A stretch of 64,000 bases of DNA, taken from the NCBI GenBank assembly GCA_025345505.1, contig JANVCC010000064.1:4449693-4513692 (forward strand), given 5' to 3'. The notes under the pieces are model-generated. The model was not told the origin of the DNA. It saw nothing but the letters and a program-made list of their open reading frames with translations, and made no database searches. The DNA is from Todiramphus chloris collaris (lineage: Eukaryota; Chordata; Aves; Coraciiformes; Alcedinidae). Each line of letters opens with the position of its first letter. Within the stretch, counting starts at the first letter, position 1. Of the stretch, positions 1-10,383 are shown in pieces. The translations under genes were made by a program, and so were the position numbers.

Positions 1-1418
1 TTTCTATCACAGACCTGCCTCTGTGCCCCAGCGCTGTGTCGAGATGCCCTTCACCCAGCAGCAGACACCAGGCACAGAGGACAACAGTCAGTATTTGGAC
101 AGACGAAGGGAGACAGATTTTTCCACCACAATTGCTACGTGTCCCCTGCACACACAGACACTCCGGCTTCTTCTCGCCTGCCCTCAGAGGTCAGCACTGA
201 TGTGATCTCACAGCAGCCACCATAAAGTCCACTGAGGGAGCCCTAGGCATGCACCAAGCCGAGCCCTGGGAAGAGGCAGATAGCTGCCCCCAGCACAGCA
301 CAGATTCTCATTTCCAGTCCTCCGCTAAGAACACAAAAGCACAGTCCCACCTCTCTCAAACGCCTCCTCGCTTCACTCGGGGTTGTGCTGCGGAGGCGGA
401 TAGACACAACAGCTCCCAGACTGGTTTGCAGCCCCGTGCTGCTGGGGAGCTCCCCTTCCCCTCACCCTCCCAAGCACCCACAGTAGCTCCCCTCCCCGAG
501 AAGGAGGTGGCTGGAGCACAAGGTGCAATGAAGGACCTTTCAGCTTCAGCATCCCGCTAATACCCACCCAGCATCCCGCTAATACCCACCCAGCATCCCG
601 CTAATACCCACCCATCCCCACCTCCGTCTCAAGCGGTGGATCTGCCGGTCACCGTGAAGTGCAGCCCGTGGAGCTGAGCCTACACAGCCCCGGGGGATAG
701 AAAAGACCCAAGCCACCCTTCCCAGGCTCCTGCCACCCCAGACCCTCCCTCGCTGTATTTCTGAGCTACTCCGTGCTCCGCTAGCAGAGGGGAGAAGTAA
801 TTTTACTTCAAGTGCCACCCGTGAAGGTTGCAGATGGGGACAGGAATAGATTAGCTTCTTATCTACAACAAATAGTTAATAAAAGCAGCTCGTAGCTGCA
901 GAGAGGAGCCAGGTAAAGCAGTTTCCTTCCTAAACAGCAGAGCAAAGTGTCAATACCAAGAAGCACGTTTCATTACAAGCTTTCTGGATGCGTTTCTTTT
1001 CCCTAAGCCGCCCAGGCAGGAAGCGAAGATGACAGTGCCTCTTCCTGACTGCTTTTTAATAAAGCCCAAAGGAGACCGAACGCGTAGGGCTCCCGTACAA
1101 ATGGAGCATTTTGGAGTTATTAATGTTCTTGTGGCACCACTTAACTAGGTTCAGTTTGGGCTCAAACACTCCTTGCTCATCAATATGGGGACAAATAGAT
1201 TTATGACAAAGAACTATTTCCTTTTGTGTGGAGCTCAGGAGAGGATCAGGGGGGTTAGGGCATAGGAGGGGAGCAGATTTCACTCCTCAGTGCCTCTTCG
1301 AGGAATGGCTTTTGCATCGAATTTGTACAGAAAGAGATTCCCATCAGGTGAAATTACCACCATAAAAATCAATGCAAATACACACACTCGATCTAAACTG
1401 CATTCCATTTATGAGATG
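1..1418. other. GRIK4 intron, downstream of first coding exon
   Basis: This part of the intron after the signal-peptide exon shows no exon, RNA gene or clear repeat except the 22-bp minisatellite at 549-614. The next GRIK4 coding exon (start of the amino-terminal domain) was looked for in all minus-strand frames and is not here. Confidence 0.6.
549..614. repeat. 22-bp minisatellite, three copies
   Basis: Three head-to-tail copies of a 22-bp unit (gcatcccgctaatacc followed by caccca) start at 549, 571 and 593 and are essentially identical. Such identity suggests recent expansion and possible length polymorphism. Confidence 0.9.
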
Positions 1419-2073
1419 AATCACAGCATCATAGAATGTTCAGGGTTGGAAGGGACCTCAAAAGATCATCGAGTCCAACCCCCCTGCCAGAGCAGGATCC
1501 CCTAGAGCAGGTCACACAGGAACATCCAGGCAGGTTTGGAATGTCTCCAGAGCAGGAGACTCCACATCCCCTCTGGGCAGCCTGGTCCAGGCTCCATCAC
1601 CCTCACAGGGAAAAAGTTTTTCCTTCTGTTTCTGTGGAACCTCTTATGCTCCAGCTTACACCCGTTACCCCTTGTCATTGGACACAGCAGAGAAGAGCCT
1701 GGCTCCATCCTCCTGACACTCGCCCTTTAGGTATTTATAAACATTACCGAGGTCACCCCTCAGTCTCCTCTTCTCCACGCTAAAGAGCCCCAGCTTCCTC
1801 CCTTTCATCATAAGGGAGATGCTCCACTCCCTTCATCATCTCTGTGTCTCTGAGCTGGACTCTCTCGAGCAGTTCCCTGTCCTTCTTGAACTGAGGGGCC
1901 CAGAACCAAACACAATATTCCAGATGCAGCCTCACCAGGGCAGAGTAGAGAGGGAGGAGAACCTCTCTCAACCTGCTAACCACACACCTTCTAATCCACC
2001 GGGGATGCCATTGGCCTTCTCGGAGTGCACACTGCTGGCTCATGGTCATCCTGCTCTCCACCAGGACCCCCAT
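1419..2073 (-). mobile_element. CR1 LINE, 5'-truncated, with 3' UTR
   Basis: The + strand begins with the reverse complement of a CR1 3' end (catagaatg, then the conserved ggttggaagggacct and gagtccaaccc blocks), so the element is on the minus strand. Its inner part (1780-2073) still translates to the C-terminal region of CR1 ORF2, with [32 protein letters not shown] and MMKGVEHL recognisable but the frame broken afterwards. It stops abruptly at a GGGGGTCCTGG motif. There is no poly(A) tail, as usual for CR1. It lies 160 bp from the GRIK4 exon, in the same orientation as the gene. Confidence 0.93.
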
Positions 2074-2226
2074 GAAGGTGAGAACAGTTCCAAAACTCAG
2101 GTGGGACAGGGAAGCTCAGCAAGTGCTTCAGCCCAGCCCGCTCAGGGACCCCGGACACCTCCTCTGCACAGATCCGAAGGACAAGCGGAAGGATGACGGT
2201 CAAACGCCGGGCAGAGCCAGCTTCGT

Positions 2227-2232
2227 ACTCAC
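2227..2232 (-). other. Splice donor (GTGAGT) of GRIK4 first coding exon
   Basis: The minus strand reads GATCG|GTGAGTACG. GTGAGT is a full match to the U1 consensus at intron positions +1 to +6. The exon phase (1) agrees with the GRIK4 protein continuing with alanine. Confidence 0.8.
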
Positions 2233-2314
2233 CGATCCTCAGGGAGTGGGGGCTGGCAGCCATCCTCATCAGCCACAGCAGAAGGAGCACCAGAGGCGCC
2301 AAGACACGGGGCAT
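2233..2314 (-). CDS. GRIK4: GRIK4 first coding exon (kainate receptor GluK4/KA1, signal peptide), partial CDS
   Basis: The exon starts at ATG 2314-2312 and runs 82 nt, giving 27 codons plus one base. The peptide begins MPRVLAPLVLLLLWL and ends SPHSLRI. It has a hydrophobic leucine core (residues 5-15) and a small-residue stretch AAS at 19-21, so it reads as a cleavable signal peptide. Known GRIK4 proteins begin MPRV-APLVLL, keep SPHSLRI at the same spacing, and continue with alanine; the single leftover G at 2233 fits a phase-1 Ala codon. A consensus donor (ATCG|GTGAGT) follows directly. The sister gene GRIK5 has a different leader, so GRIK4 is preferred. The family forms postsynaptic and presynaptic kainate-type glutamate receptors and needs GluK1-3 partners to make channels. 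The remaining exons (ligand-binding and pore domains) are not in this window and would lie at lower coordinates. An open frame continues past the donor, but that part is intron. Confidence 0.87.
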
Positions 2315-2355
2315 CTTCTATAAATCCTCATGGAGCCCTTCGGTGGTCTGGGCAT
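2269..2355 (-). other. Upstream ORF 2 overlapping the GRIK4 start (28 codons plus stop)
   Basis: ATG at 2355-2353 (context GTCATGC, G at -3) is out of frame with GRIK4. It reads through the main ATG and stops at TGA 2271-2269, inside the signal-peptide coding sequence. An overlapping uORF of this kind normally lowers translation of the main frame, since ribosomes that use it pass the main start. This is a sequence-based inference. Confidence 0.5.
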
Positions 2356-2364
2356 GACATAACT
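2315..2364 (-). other. GRIK4: GRIK4 5' untranslated part of the first coding exon
   Basis: About 50 nt lie between the proposed splice acceptor (CCGCAG|AGTT, exon start about 2364) and the GRIK4 start codon. The start has A at -3 (AAGATGC), an adequate Kozak context. The leader carries two more ATGs, at 2360 and 2355. If the gene used the second AG at 2364-2363 the exon would be two bases shorter; the upstream ATGs would be kept either way. An upstream noncoding exon must supply the rest of the leader. Confidence 0.68.
2328..2360 (-). other. Upstream ORF 1 in the GRIK4 leader (10 codons plus stop)
   Basis: ATG at 2360-2358 opens a complete 10-codon frame that stops at TGA 2330-2328, 13 nt before the GRIK4 ATG. 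Its start context (GTTATGT, G at -3) is moderate. It would allow reinitiation at the main start. Translation is inferred only. Confidence 0.5.
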
Positions 2365-2400
2365 CTGCGGAGAGAGAACACGGGGCGTCGTGAGCACCTC
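2365..2400 (-). other. Splice acceptor with pyrimidine tract and branch-point-like motif
   Basis: Read on the minus strand, this stretch has a branch-point-like GCTCACG about 28 nt before the junction, then CCCCGTGTTCTCTCTCCGCAG. Together with the donor at 2232-2227 it frames a 132-nt internal exon. This shows that at least one noncoding exon of GRIK4 lies further upstream, at higher coordinates. Confidence 0.65.
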
Positions 2401-4147
2401 GGCTCCCAAGCAGCGACTCAGCAGGATGACACTGCTCCCAGCTTGCCAAGCACTTGGGACAAAGAGTCTATTTACCGAAGGAGGAGGAAGTTATTTACAG
2501 AGTATGAATTATTCAGGAATTAGAATCAAACTGGGCAAAGAGCTCCTAACAAAAAAAAAAAAATAGAAAAGGAAAATAATCACAGGGAAAACTCCTAATA
2601 TTTCATCTTGGCAATTTTAGTGTTTCCACAAAAACAAGCGGGACTCAATACTGAGTCACATCTCTAAGTTCCCACCCTCCCTCCCCTTTTCTTTTTTTCA
2701 CTCAAAACTTAAAATATAATACTGACTTCTGGTTCTAGGATAGGACAAAACATTTTCATACCAAAACATAATCTGAGGGCTGGGAGTTGAAGCCAGAGAG
2801 TCACTATGGCCACCAACTTAGAAACCAACCCTTTGCACTGCTCCAGCCCCCATCACGGTCTCCACCTCTTCCCCTCCCTGTCATGCATAAGAGGATTCAG
2901 GACAAGACCCAAACCAGGATCATTGTTTTTCTTCTCTTACAAGGTAACGAGCACGCAGAGGTCTGACTTTCAAAGTCCAAATGCTGCCAAAAGGAAGAGC
3001 AGTAAGGGGAAAATCCAGGACCCTATCATGAGTGCAGACATTGGCACTGGTTGTCCCACAGCACACTTACATTTTTAACCAATACCATTTTAAACAGCTA
3101 CGTAGCCAGGACATTTTACTTTATAGGAGAAATGGTTGTTCCTCAAGTTGAGAAAATTATCTCCACAGGTAGCAATGTCCTTAAATGCTGACTTTGAGTA
3201 TTTCATCTGTTACCTTATCTCTCCCTTCTCCAATTTTCTGGCAAACGTCCTCACTCTATTCCGTTTGTCTAATTCTTGGGCCAAATATTGAAGTCCTGAC
3301 ACAGGCAAAGTCTTTAATCTGCCTTTGAAGTCACCAGCAGTTTTGTTTGAGAAAGACATAGCTTTTTACTCGCTTTTTTTTTTTCAATTCAGCTATTTTT
3401 AGATTACATTTAGAGTTCCACTATCTCATCTCTGTGCTCCCCAGAGTGGCTATCCCTTTTTACAGACAGAGAATGTGGCCATAGAAATGAAGGGAATGCA
3501 GGGGCTGAGCCTGTCCCACGGACATCTCCACCCGCTGCATCTTGTTCTCTTCCTGCATCCCATGTCCCTTGGGAAGGTCCCACCAGCAGCCTCGCCTTCT
3601 GAGTCCCAGTTCTCTCAGCTCAAGGAAATCGAGTCACCCAATGCTCAAGTGTCCACTGGACATTTGAAGAGCATCCTAATTTCAGATGTTGTGCATTCAA
3701 CACATTTTTAAATAGCAGAAGCTGCCAAAACCCACCTGGAAGTCACAAGCCAACTCTGAAGGGCAGTGACAATTTTCTTTTGTGGTTTTTTTAGTGGGAG
3801 TTACAGAGTAATGCCCAGGGAGGAAAAGCCCTAGATAGTTAAACACACGGTGAACTGGTTACTTAGAAGCATTGGCAGCAGCAGAGACAGATTGTGGAGC
3901 AACGTATCATTGGAGCACTTTGAAGCAGATACTTCCCAGCTTTCCAGGTTATTGACAGAACAGCAGGATCAGGTCAGATTCCCTCACACCAGTATGACAG
4001 CCCGGGCTGGGGAACCGGTGTCACAGCACTGAAGTGACACCCAGGCACACACACATCCCCTCCCAACCCTTCCCTGCGGGGCCAGAGGAGGAGCAGGGGG
4101 CAACTTCAGAGGAGCACTAGGTCTGCACCCCAAGGAACTGTGGTCAT
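2401..4147. other. GRIK4 5' intron, no gene seen
   Basis: This is unique intron-like sequence with short A and T runs (a 13-A run near 2551, T runs near 3377). I see no exon signals or recognisable repeats. A phrase near 3450-3500 faintly recalls a MIR core but is too weak to call. Confidence 0.5.
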
Positions 4148-4299
4148 GCTCAGGATCAGCTCCAAATCCACTCTCTACGTCCCACTTTCTATCTGCATCT
4201 AGGGAAGAGCAGGGCAGCAGCCAGCTCAGGATCAGCTCCAAATCCACTTTCTACATCCCACTTTCTATCTGCATCTAGGGAAAAGCAGGGCAGCAGCCA
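4148..4299. repeat. 76-bp tandem duplication, two copies
   Basis: Two adjacent copies of a 76-bp unit start at 4148 and 4224; each ends in gggcagcagcca. They differ at only a few positions (for example actctctacgt versus actttctacat). This is a simple local duplication with no coding potential. Confidence 0.92.
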
Positions 4300-7200
4300 G
4301 CTGTGCCTCCGGAGCAGGGCAAGGAAAGGCAGATTAAACAAAATAACTCCAAATAAGAAATAACTCCAGCCAAAGCAGTGGAGGGAAATGCCTGCCTGCC
4401 ATCTGAGGAGGAACTGGAGTGAACACACCCATCATTCTCTGACCAGATCACCACGCTCAGATGGGTGGTTCTCATTTTAGACTCTGCAAAGATGAACTGT
4501 ACGAAGGTAACCGCTCCAAGCTACCAACAGCCTGGGTCTCTGAAAGGGTCTTTGTGTCTGTCAACTCCGAGGGAACAGAGCTCAAGGCCACCTCCCCGTT
4601 TCCAGCCTGGTTTGGAGAAGAGGAGAATTACAAGATTCCCAGCGAGGCAGCTGCCTTTGCACCACCAGCTTGGAGTTAATAGCACAGCTAAATAATAACT
4701 ACAGGGAACCCGCTGCGCTCCGCTATGTGAGCGGCAGGGTTGTAATTACCTAGAACACGGAGCACAGAGGGATGCTGTGTTCACCTAACACATTCCCCAC
4801 TGCTAAGAACGGCTTCCCAGCACTTTGCTTTTTGAGCATGAACCCAAAGAACAGCTGTCAGCAACAGCAATACACCTTGGGGTTTGCCGAAGAGCAGAAC
4901 CACACAGGCTGCTGCGACCCATCCCCATAGACCATCTGGTTGACGGAGGTGCTTGCAAAACACCCAAGGGGTGCAACACAATGGCACTTCCCCATCATCC
5001 CATCTGGGAACAGACGCTGGCATTCAAGATGTAGCATAAGAGGGGAAGGAGAGAGAGGACTTTTCTTCCTAGCCTAACATTGAGGTTTCCATTCTCAGAG
5101 GAATTTCAGTCCTTACGGCTCTCCACCTCCCCGGTCCTCAAGTTTCTCCTGCCTCCTACTCTCTAAATTCAGGCATGAAAACACAGCTCAAACCCCTTCA
5201 TGGTAAACTACTTCTTGCCTTGCTGAGCTAGTTATCCTCCCAACAGCTTTCGCTCCCTCCCAGCTGCGAGGTGCACCCGTCTGTCTCTCATCTCCCCGCC
5301 AGCAGCCACGAAACAGGCTTTCTGCCCAGGGGCAGCAATGAATCACAGGTACGACTGAGGCATCGACTCCAGTGCAGCCCAAAATTCCCTACAGACAAGG
5401 AAGGAAGATAACATCCTCCTTTCATGTAACACAAAGTGGAAAGCCTTAGAAGCCAAGAAAACACTTAGGAGAACAAGGATATTTAGCAACTCACCGCGCT
5501 AATTCTTGTGCAGAGGAAGATGACTTATCCCAGGCTGATCCCTACCACAGTTTGCTGGAAATAAATCAAACCAACTTCCTTCACTACCGTTTCCATCAAG
5601 AACATGTCAGCCTGTACATTTACAGCTCTTGCATTAATGGTTCCTCTTTACCGTGCTGGTAGCACACTATGATAGCAAGGAAGCCTGGTTGACAGACAGC
5701 TGCTTATAAAACAGTCGGGATCTGCTACCCCAAAAAGGAGCAGGCTGGCTAGAAAAGAGTTTCACAGGTCCTTCAGGGAGGTACATGAATTGCTGGTGGA
5801 TCACTGAGCTGGCCCTTGGCTTGCCTCTGCACAGCACAAATATGTAATTCTTTTTCTGTTAAGCTTTTTTTCATCGTTAGCTCTGAAAATTCAAGAGAAG
5901 AAAATAAATCAATACTATACTGAATAGTTTTGAGTTCTCTCTGGAGAAAAAAAGTCTCTAAATACCAAGCAGAATTCTGGACGATTTGCTTCTCAGAGGA
6001 AGCAACTTCCTTCTGAAACTACTTATGCATTTTTAATGCCCATGTGAGACGGTAACTCTTCTTTGCTGTTATCACCACATCTCCCTGATATTTTCAGAGT
6101 TTTGCAGAAGAGTTCTTAGATGATACAGCAAAAGCCAAAAGGCAGAATAAAATGTTAAATCACAGAATAAAACTCTCCTGAAGCTGCCACACTAGTAGTG
6201 AATATACCCCTGAACATCAGCCACCTCTCTTCTCTCCTCTCCTCTCCCTTTTGTTCCCTTCACCCAACCTGCCAAGAACACTCAAGAAATCCTCGTGCGT
6301 TGCTGTTTGTTCACCCTTCCAAAGATCCTGCCACCATGCAAAATCTCCTTGACACCTGCTCTGCCACATCTGTCCTGCCACATCTGGCTCCAGCAAGCTG
6401 GGGAGCCCTGGTGATGGGCTGCATCCCAGCACGACGGGGCACAGCACTTACACCCGCGGTCCTGGAAGGCAGTGCCAGGACCAGCCTTTCAAAAAGCCCA
6501 GCGTGTGCTCTATCCTCATGCAACCCCCATTTACTTCTCCTGCAAATCCCCTACGCCATCGTCTGCAAGCTTGCTGAGAAACCACAAACACCCTTTAAAA
6601 ATTGGCAGCGACTTCAATCTCAGGCAGGCAATCGGGAGGCAGACTTTTACCCACATGCTACTTTGGAGGTGGCTTTGGTGTTGATGGATCTCTCTGCGCA
6701 TCACCAGAAGCTTGATGAATGGTGAGAAAATGCAGCTCAAGCAAAGCTAGAGTAATCCTCACAGCTGAGACAACAAATCTAACAGCTGCAGAGCAGCGAG
6801 GAATTCTGAAAAACTGTCAGGAAATATCAACAAACAACTTAACAGAGCCTTTCTCCTTCTTTCGACAAGCAAAGAGAGTGATTTCCTTTTGCAAAGCTTC
6901 ATCTGCAGAGAGGCTCAAATTTAAATGGAACTGACAAGAGGAAAGGAACCTGAAAACATTCCAACAAGTGACTGTTGCTGGGCTTGAGAAAGTGCCTGCG
7001 TTGTCTCAGGGGGAGAGGAGGAACTAAATTGCAAGCCTGCCCCAGGGACACAAAGATGTAAGTTCAATTAAACTGAAAAATCTCTCCATTTAAAGCTACG
7101 AACAATATGTTTTCCTCTGCAAAATGCATAATTAGCATGGGCAAATCACTACCACTAGGTATTGTTGCAGTCAAAACCTCAGTAAGGTTCAGAGAAGGAG

Positions 7201-10200
7201 CAGACATTTATAAAGAGAATTAATAGCTAGAAACACAATAGTAACGTTTAAAAAAAAAATAAAAGGAGAGAAAATAAGATTTTTGGATAGCACATAAACA
7301 CTACACGCTGCAAGGCACTGGCTGACTCCCCGTGTTTGAGGGGTACAAGAATCACCCCTTGGGGCAAGCCTCCTTACACTGCTTCTGGAAGCAGCTACCA
7401 CTAAAAGAGGATACTTAACAACATGAAGCACAGCTCTGTTCCAGTCTAGCAATTTCTATGTTCCTATAAAAACCGCGTCTCTTTTTTAGATTCCATCAGC
7501 ATTAAAGCTCTGCTTTCAGCCACCACGTCTCTCCTCTTCTCGCATTGTCCTCACAACATTTGCACCGTGCCTCGAACCCATCTGAGGTGAGAGATGGAGC
7601 AGTGGTATCTCTCTTCCTCGGGTATCAGGGGGATGAAAGGACCTCTGACTCTCCATCACACCACGCTGACGGCACAGCTCCGCGAGGGTCATTCGGTTGG
7701 CACCGCAGTAGGTGATATTCAAGGGAAGGTGATATTAGTGATAAACACTTGCTCAGCTGATAGATAAAATGGATATTTTTTTTTCCCCCCTCCTAGCTGT
7801 GTTCTTTTATCTCTCTCTCTTACTTTTTTTTCCTCCCCCTTTCGTGACTTCCAGAAAAAGAAGCAAGAAACTTCAAGGAGAAAAGAATTCTGGAGGCAGT
7901 GAAGCAGAAGGACGAACGTATTCCTGACATTTCTCATTCCCGGGGATTATTTCCTTTCATTTTCTCCACATTCCTGAGTTCCCTCTCCTCACCCTTCTCA
8001 GCCCTCCCCAGCATTAGCAAAGCCTGATCAACTTTTCATATCATTGCCTAGAGATAAAAGCAACACATACCCATCCTAATGCCTCATGCGAGCTACATAT
8101 AGACTCAGCATCCTCGACGTCAGATTCTCCCCAGCGTTATCAACCACAGACCCGTGCGCACGCAGAGACTTCAGCAATTACAGCTTCAGGCTGAGTCACA
8201 CCCAGGATGTCTCCATTCAATTATCTGCTCCTCCGCAGGCTTCTCACCCGACCTGTCGGGCCCCTGGGGGTCACTCGGTACTCGAAAGCTTTATTGGCAC
8301 AGCGGAGGGAATGAGGAGTGTGGAACCCCCACCTGCCCCCTCCGAGTCACCCTTACACAAGTCCCGTTGCTGACATCAACCTGACAGCATCAGAACTCGT
8401 TTGTCGGGGCAGCTTGTTTTATCCCAGGAATGGGTTTAAGCTGAGTCCCCGCGAGGAAATTTCGCCGGTGCGACCACAGTAGGAAACGGCTTCGGGCAGG
8501 CAGAAGGATGCAGTCTGCGTGCTGGTTATCCCCCCCGTGCTGGGGCTGCTGCTGGGCAGGGCTCGTGCAGCACCGGGGATGTTCTCCAACATTGCCCCTG
8601 CAGTGGGATGGGGGGGACAAGAATTTGGGAAGGGACACGAGTGGGACAGCTGACCCAAACTGGCCAGAGGGCTATCCCGTATCATATGATGTCAGCTGAA
8701 CTATAAAAGCTAGGAAAAGGAGGAAGGGGGAGGATCGGCTTGCCCTTCTGAGCAACCACTACGCCTTTGGAGCCCTGCTTCCCGAAAAGGGACCAGCCAG
8801 CACCTGCTGATGAGAAGTAGAGGATAAATCTCTGTTTTCTTTTGCTTCCACACGCAGCACTGCTTGGCTTTTTCATTAAACTGCCTTTATCTTAGCCCAC
8901 GAGTTTCATCTTACTCTCTTCACCCTGGTCCAGCTGAGAGGACGGGGGGAAGTGGAAGAGCGGCTGGGTGGGCACCAGGCATCCAGCCAAGGTCAGACCA
9001 CCCCAGACATGCACAGCACCATGAGCAAAACCCCTCCATACAGCAAAGTGCTAGGGCTGTCTGGTGTAACCCTGTCTCCCCCTCCCCAGCAGAGCCAACC
9101 GAGTCGCGCTTCTGCAGCAGGGAGATGTGATGGACAAGCTCTGGCCAGCTCCACGGAACAACAGAGAGGATGCTGCCTTCAGTTTCTCCATCCCACTGCC
9201 AGATGTGACCGCTCCCAGCAGCAGAACACCAGTTTTGTCCATGCCTCAGCCCCCTCCAGTTCACAGCCTGGCATCGAAGCTTATAGGCAATGATTTACAC
9301 CACGGACAGAGCGGCCGAGCCAAGGAGATGGGCAGCACACATGCGAGAGGATTTACAGGACCAGTACCCTTCCAAACCAACCCAGCACGACCCTCCTGAC
9401 ATCATCTGCTGAAAGCCTCTCTGGCTGAGACAATTCACTTCCCACTGGGAAAAAGCAACAAAAAGAGAAAACTAAGATCATGTGGGATTTTCTCTCTCCC
9501 TGGTGCCCACAATTTATTTTTATTAACAGACAATAGCAGTTAAAAACACTGTGGTCTCACACAGCGACGTCTGCTTTACCCACTTCAGACGCTCTTAATT
9601 GGCTTGAAGCTGTTATCTTAAAGGAAAAATCCCGACAAGCCCAGGGAGGAGAAGGGGAGTGTCTGGAGGTGGAAGGAGAAAGGCAGATTTTCTTCCAGAT
9701 GAGACCTCCAGCAAGATGCCATTAAACAGAGGCCTGGAAAACATTTTTTTCACAGCAGCAAGGCTCCTCCGATCTAAGAGCTGTATGTCAGGACATCACC
9801 TCAGCCCACTGATAATGGTAATTACAAGGCTAAAGTTCCTGGACAGGTTTTACTCCAAATCACCAAAAAAGAAGCAAGAAAAGCTTTGTTTCCCTCCCCA
9901 CACCTGGCACTCAAAAAAGCCTCAGCATACGGCCTCACGCCAGTGGTTTCTCCTGTATCAAGAGGCCAGGGCTCTCGTCTCAGCCATGACACGACGTTTA
10001 TTCAGCAGAAGTCTCCCAGCCACCCTGCAGGGCATCGCTTCCATTCAGCCACCTCTGGCGTGGGAGAGAGGAGCTGGTTTGGGCTGCAGGCAGAGTGCAG
10101 CCAGGTACAAGGCAGCATTTTCAGATGGGGAAATACAGACTGGTCCCTCCAGCTGAGGTGGCACGAGGAAACTCCTAGGTGAGCAGAATCTCAATTGCTT

Positions 10201-10321
10201 AACTACTCTCTTCTTGCAAAGAGGCCTGGGGGAGCCTGAATAAATAAAACCAGTCAGAGCCTGGGCTTCAGGAAATGCTTGACCAGGAAAAAGAGACAGC
10301 CTTCAAACCAACAACTGTTTT

Positions 10322-10383
10322 ACACTAAGAAATAGATACACGAGAAACGGATAAACTACTTTACACGAGAAACAGATAAAAAT
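10322..10383. repeat. Degenerate 24-bp tandem repeat
   Basis: The phrase acacgagaaac(g/a)gataaa occurs at 10338 and again at 10362, 24 bp apart, with a more diverged third version (acactaagaaatagata) just before. It is a short imperfect array. Confidence 0.6.

Noticed and set aside
1991-2314. 107-codon minus-strand frame read as one protein
   Set aside because: Only the first 27 codons are GRIK4; the rest lies past a consensus donor and enters intron and then CR1 sequence.
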